A stretch of 5,598 nucleotides of DNA. Source: Anaerolineales bacterium. Its GTDB lineage: Bacteria > Chloroflexota > Anaerolineae > Anaerolineales > E44-bin32. This document shows positions 4,337-5,598 of the stretch, one piece after another. The position numbers and the translations under genes were made by a program. The first letter of the stretch is position 1, and each line of letters begins with the position of its first letter. The notes under the pieces were generated by a model. It did not search any database. It saw only the letters and a program-made list of their open reading frames with translations, and had not been told where the DNA came from. The stretch is from NCBI GenBank assembly GCA_030673085.1, contig DAOVFE010000146.1, forward strand, positions 1-5,598, written 5' to 3'.

Positions 4337-4433
4337 TAAAGTCCTATTGTGCTTCAGTTAGCGGTAGTTGAAGCTGGAATGATCTCTTGTTTGGGTTTCG
4401 CCGGGGGTTGGAAGAAAAGGCAGAAACAGCATT

Positions 4434-5598
4434 ATGCAATATACCTCCTATATCTGGATATCGATTGTATGCGCAGCCGCTTCCGCTGGTATGGGTATTT
4501 ACGCTTGGCGACAGCGAAGCAAACCAGGGGCCACGCATTTTGCGGTTATCATGCTGCTGGTTGTTGCGTGGCTGTTGGCAAACATGCTGGAGATCACAAG
4601 TGTCGAGTTGCAGGATAAGATATTTTGGGAAAACATGCAATACTTGGGCTTTGTTGCTGCTCCTATAGCATATTTAACCCTCGCGCTTCAATATAGTGGT
4701 CGCAACCAATGGCTTACGCGGCGACGCCTGTTATTACTGGCGGTCATCCCGTTCATCACATTGGCGCTGGTCTGGACCAACGATTTCCATGGCCTGATAC
4801 GGCGCAGTATTGATATAGAATCTGCCGGTTCTTTTACCCAAGTAGCTAAAACCTATGGTCCATGGCTTTGGGTCCACGCTGGATACACCTCTCTTATATG
4901 CCTGACGGCCATTTTTTTAGTTGCTGAAGCGCTACTAAATGCTCGAACATATTACCGCTGGCAGCATGTGACCTTATTAATCGGTTTTCTTGCGCTGCCA
5001 TTTATTAGTGCTTTGTATATATATATTCCGGGCTTTCTTTCCCGGTTCATTCCAACGCCAGTTTTATTTGCTCCGGCTATCGCTGCGATTGCGTGGGGGC
5101 TCTTTCGCTACAACTTATTCAATTTAGCGCCAATTGCGCGCGATAGGATCTTTGAAAATATGAGTGATGGCGTTATCGTGCTGGATAGTCAGACCCGGAT
5201 TGTTGACCTCAATCTGGCAGCCCAGCGGATTCTCGCCAGCCCGGTCTATAAAGCCATCGGTCAGGCGGCCTCAAGCGTTTTGAGCGAATGGCCTGATTTA
5301 GTCAGAGTGTGCTGCGGATCAGAAAATGCCCAAACCGAGCTTGTCATCGGATCTGGAAATACCCCTCAGTATTATGAGCTGCAGGCATCGCCGCTGACTC
5401 ATCATCACCAGGATGCAATCGGCCGCTTGATCATTTTCCACAATATCACAAAGCGGAAACAAGTGGAGGAGAGGCTGCGCTGCCTATCACTAACCGATAC
5501 CTTAACGGGATTACCCAATCGGCGTCAACTTATTATATCTCTGCAAGCCGAGGTCGCTCGAGCGCGCCGATACAGCATCCCGCTATCTATGATAATGA
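4434..5598 (+). CDS. 7TM-sensor / PAS / GGDEF membrane signalling protein, 3' truncated by window
   Basis: A probable diguanylate cyclase of the c-di-GMP network; 388 residues are visible and the frame is open at the right edge. Residues about 1-225 resemble the histidine-kinase N-terminal 7TM sensor, with hydrophobic segments near 5-25, 36-52, 66-86, 98-116, 145-168, 178-198 and 209-224, and the family-like WTNDFHGLI (114-122). A PAS domain follows at about 236-340 (RDRIFENMSDGVIVLD, 237-251; IVDLNLAAQRIL). A linker, NITKRKQVEERL, leads to the start of GGDEF, LTDTLTGLPNRR (353-364). The catalytic GGDEF residues lie outside the window, so activity, and whether an EAL domain follows, cannot be judged. 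ATG at 4434 is the first start after an in-frame stop at 4380-4382; the ribosome site (AAAAGG, 4415-4420) is weak and distant. Confidence 0.88.
   Translation, partial: MQYTSYIWISIVCAAASAGMGIYAWRQRSKPGATHFAVIMLLVVAWLLANMLEITSVELQDKIFWENMQYLGFVAAPIAYLTLALQYSGRNQWLTRRRLLLLAVIPFITLALVWTNDFHGLIRRSIDIESAGSFTQVAKTYGPWLWVHAGYTSLICLTAIFLVAEALLNARTYYRWQHVTLLIGFLALPFISALYIYIPGFLSRFIPTPVLFAPAIAAIAWGLFRYNLFNLAPIARDRIFENMSDGVIVLDSQTRIVDLNLAAQRILASPVYKAIGQAASSVLSEWPDLVRVCCGSENAQTELVIGSGNTPQYYELQASPLTHHHQDAIGRLIIFHNITKRKQVEERLRCLSLTDTLTGLPNRRQLIISLQAEVARARRYSIPLSMIM

Noticed and set aside
4349..4668. Two plus-strand frames overlapping the start of the signalling gene
   Set aside because: They read out of frame with the 7TM-PAS-GGDEF protein, which has clear domain motifs; no recognisable family in either.

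Overview
The window is the end of a conserved bacterial translation/transcription operon, followed by a separately promoted signalling gene. All genes read on the + strand. The order is tuf (3' end only), rpmG, tRNA-Trp(CCA), secE, nusG, rplK, rplA, rplJ, rplL, then the first 388 codons of a membrane protein with a 7TM sensor, a PAS domain and the start of a GGDEF domain, cut by the right edge. The gene order is typical of bacterial chromosomes. The sequence style of L33, L7/L12 and SecE, and a histidine-kinase-type 7TM/PAS/GGDEF protein, suggest Chloroflexota (Anaerolineae-like). That placement rests on recall of family sequences and is moderate to low in confidence.

Left part (1-734): the last 45 residues of EF-Tu, the zinc-ribbon protein L33, a tRNA-Trp gene lacking an encoded CCA, a near-palindromic stem-loop, and SecE starting at TTG. 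nusG (752-1531) encodes a NusG with an unusual acidic N-terminal tail of about 87 residues ahead of the normal NGN and KOW domains.

Centre (1532-2800): rplK and rplA encode L11 and L1, which sit at the GTPase centre and the L1 stalk. Upstream of each gene, directly against its ribosome binding site, is a hairpin with the same ends (GTGGGAG ... ACCACGA) and the same 2-nt/7-nt asymmetric internal loop. These ends match the base of the L1 stalk of 23S rRNA as I recall it, so both look like L1 autoregulatory binding sites. Two such elements, one per cistron, is the most interesting signal here.

Right-centre (2801-4200): a 385-nt leader precedes rplJ. Its first part matches the ribosomal protein L10 leader and folds into a P1 stem with an internal loop. 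It can also form an antiterminator that competes both with P1 and with a strong intrinsic terminator at 2961-3001. Three further hairpins lie between the terminator and a perfect Shine-Dalgarno. rplJ and rplL supply the L10 stalk base and the L7/L12 stalk that recruits the translation GTPases. An 11-bp stem-loop follows rplL; rpoBC, the usual next genes in many bacteria, are absent.

Right end (4201-5598): a good sigma70-type promoter (TTGCTG, 17 nt, TATAAT) drives the 7TM-PAS-GGDEF gene, probably a c-di-GMP signalling protein unrelated in function to the operon.
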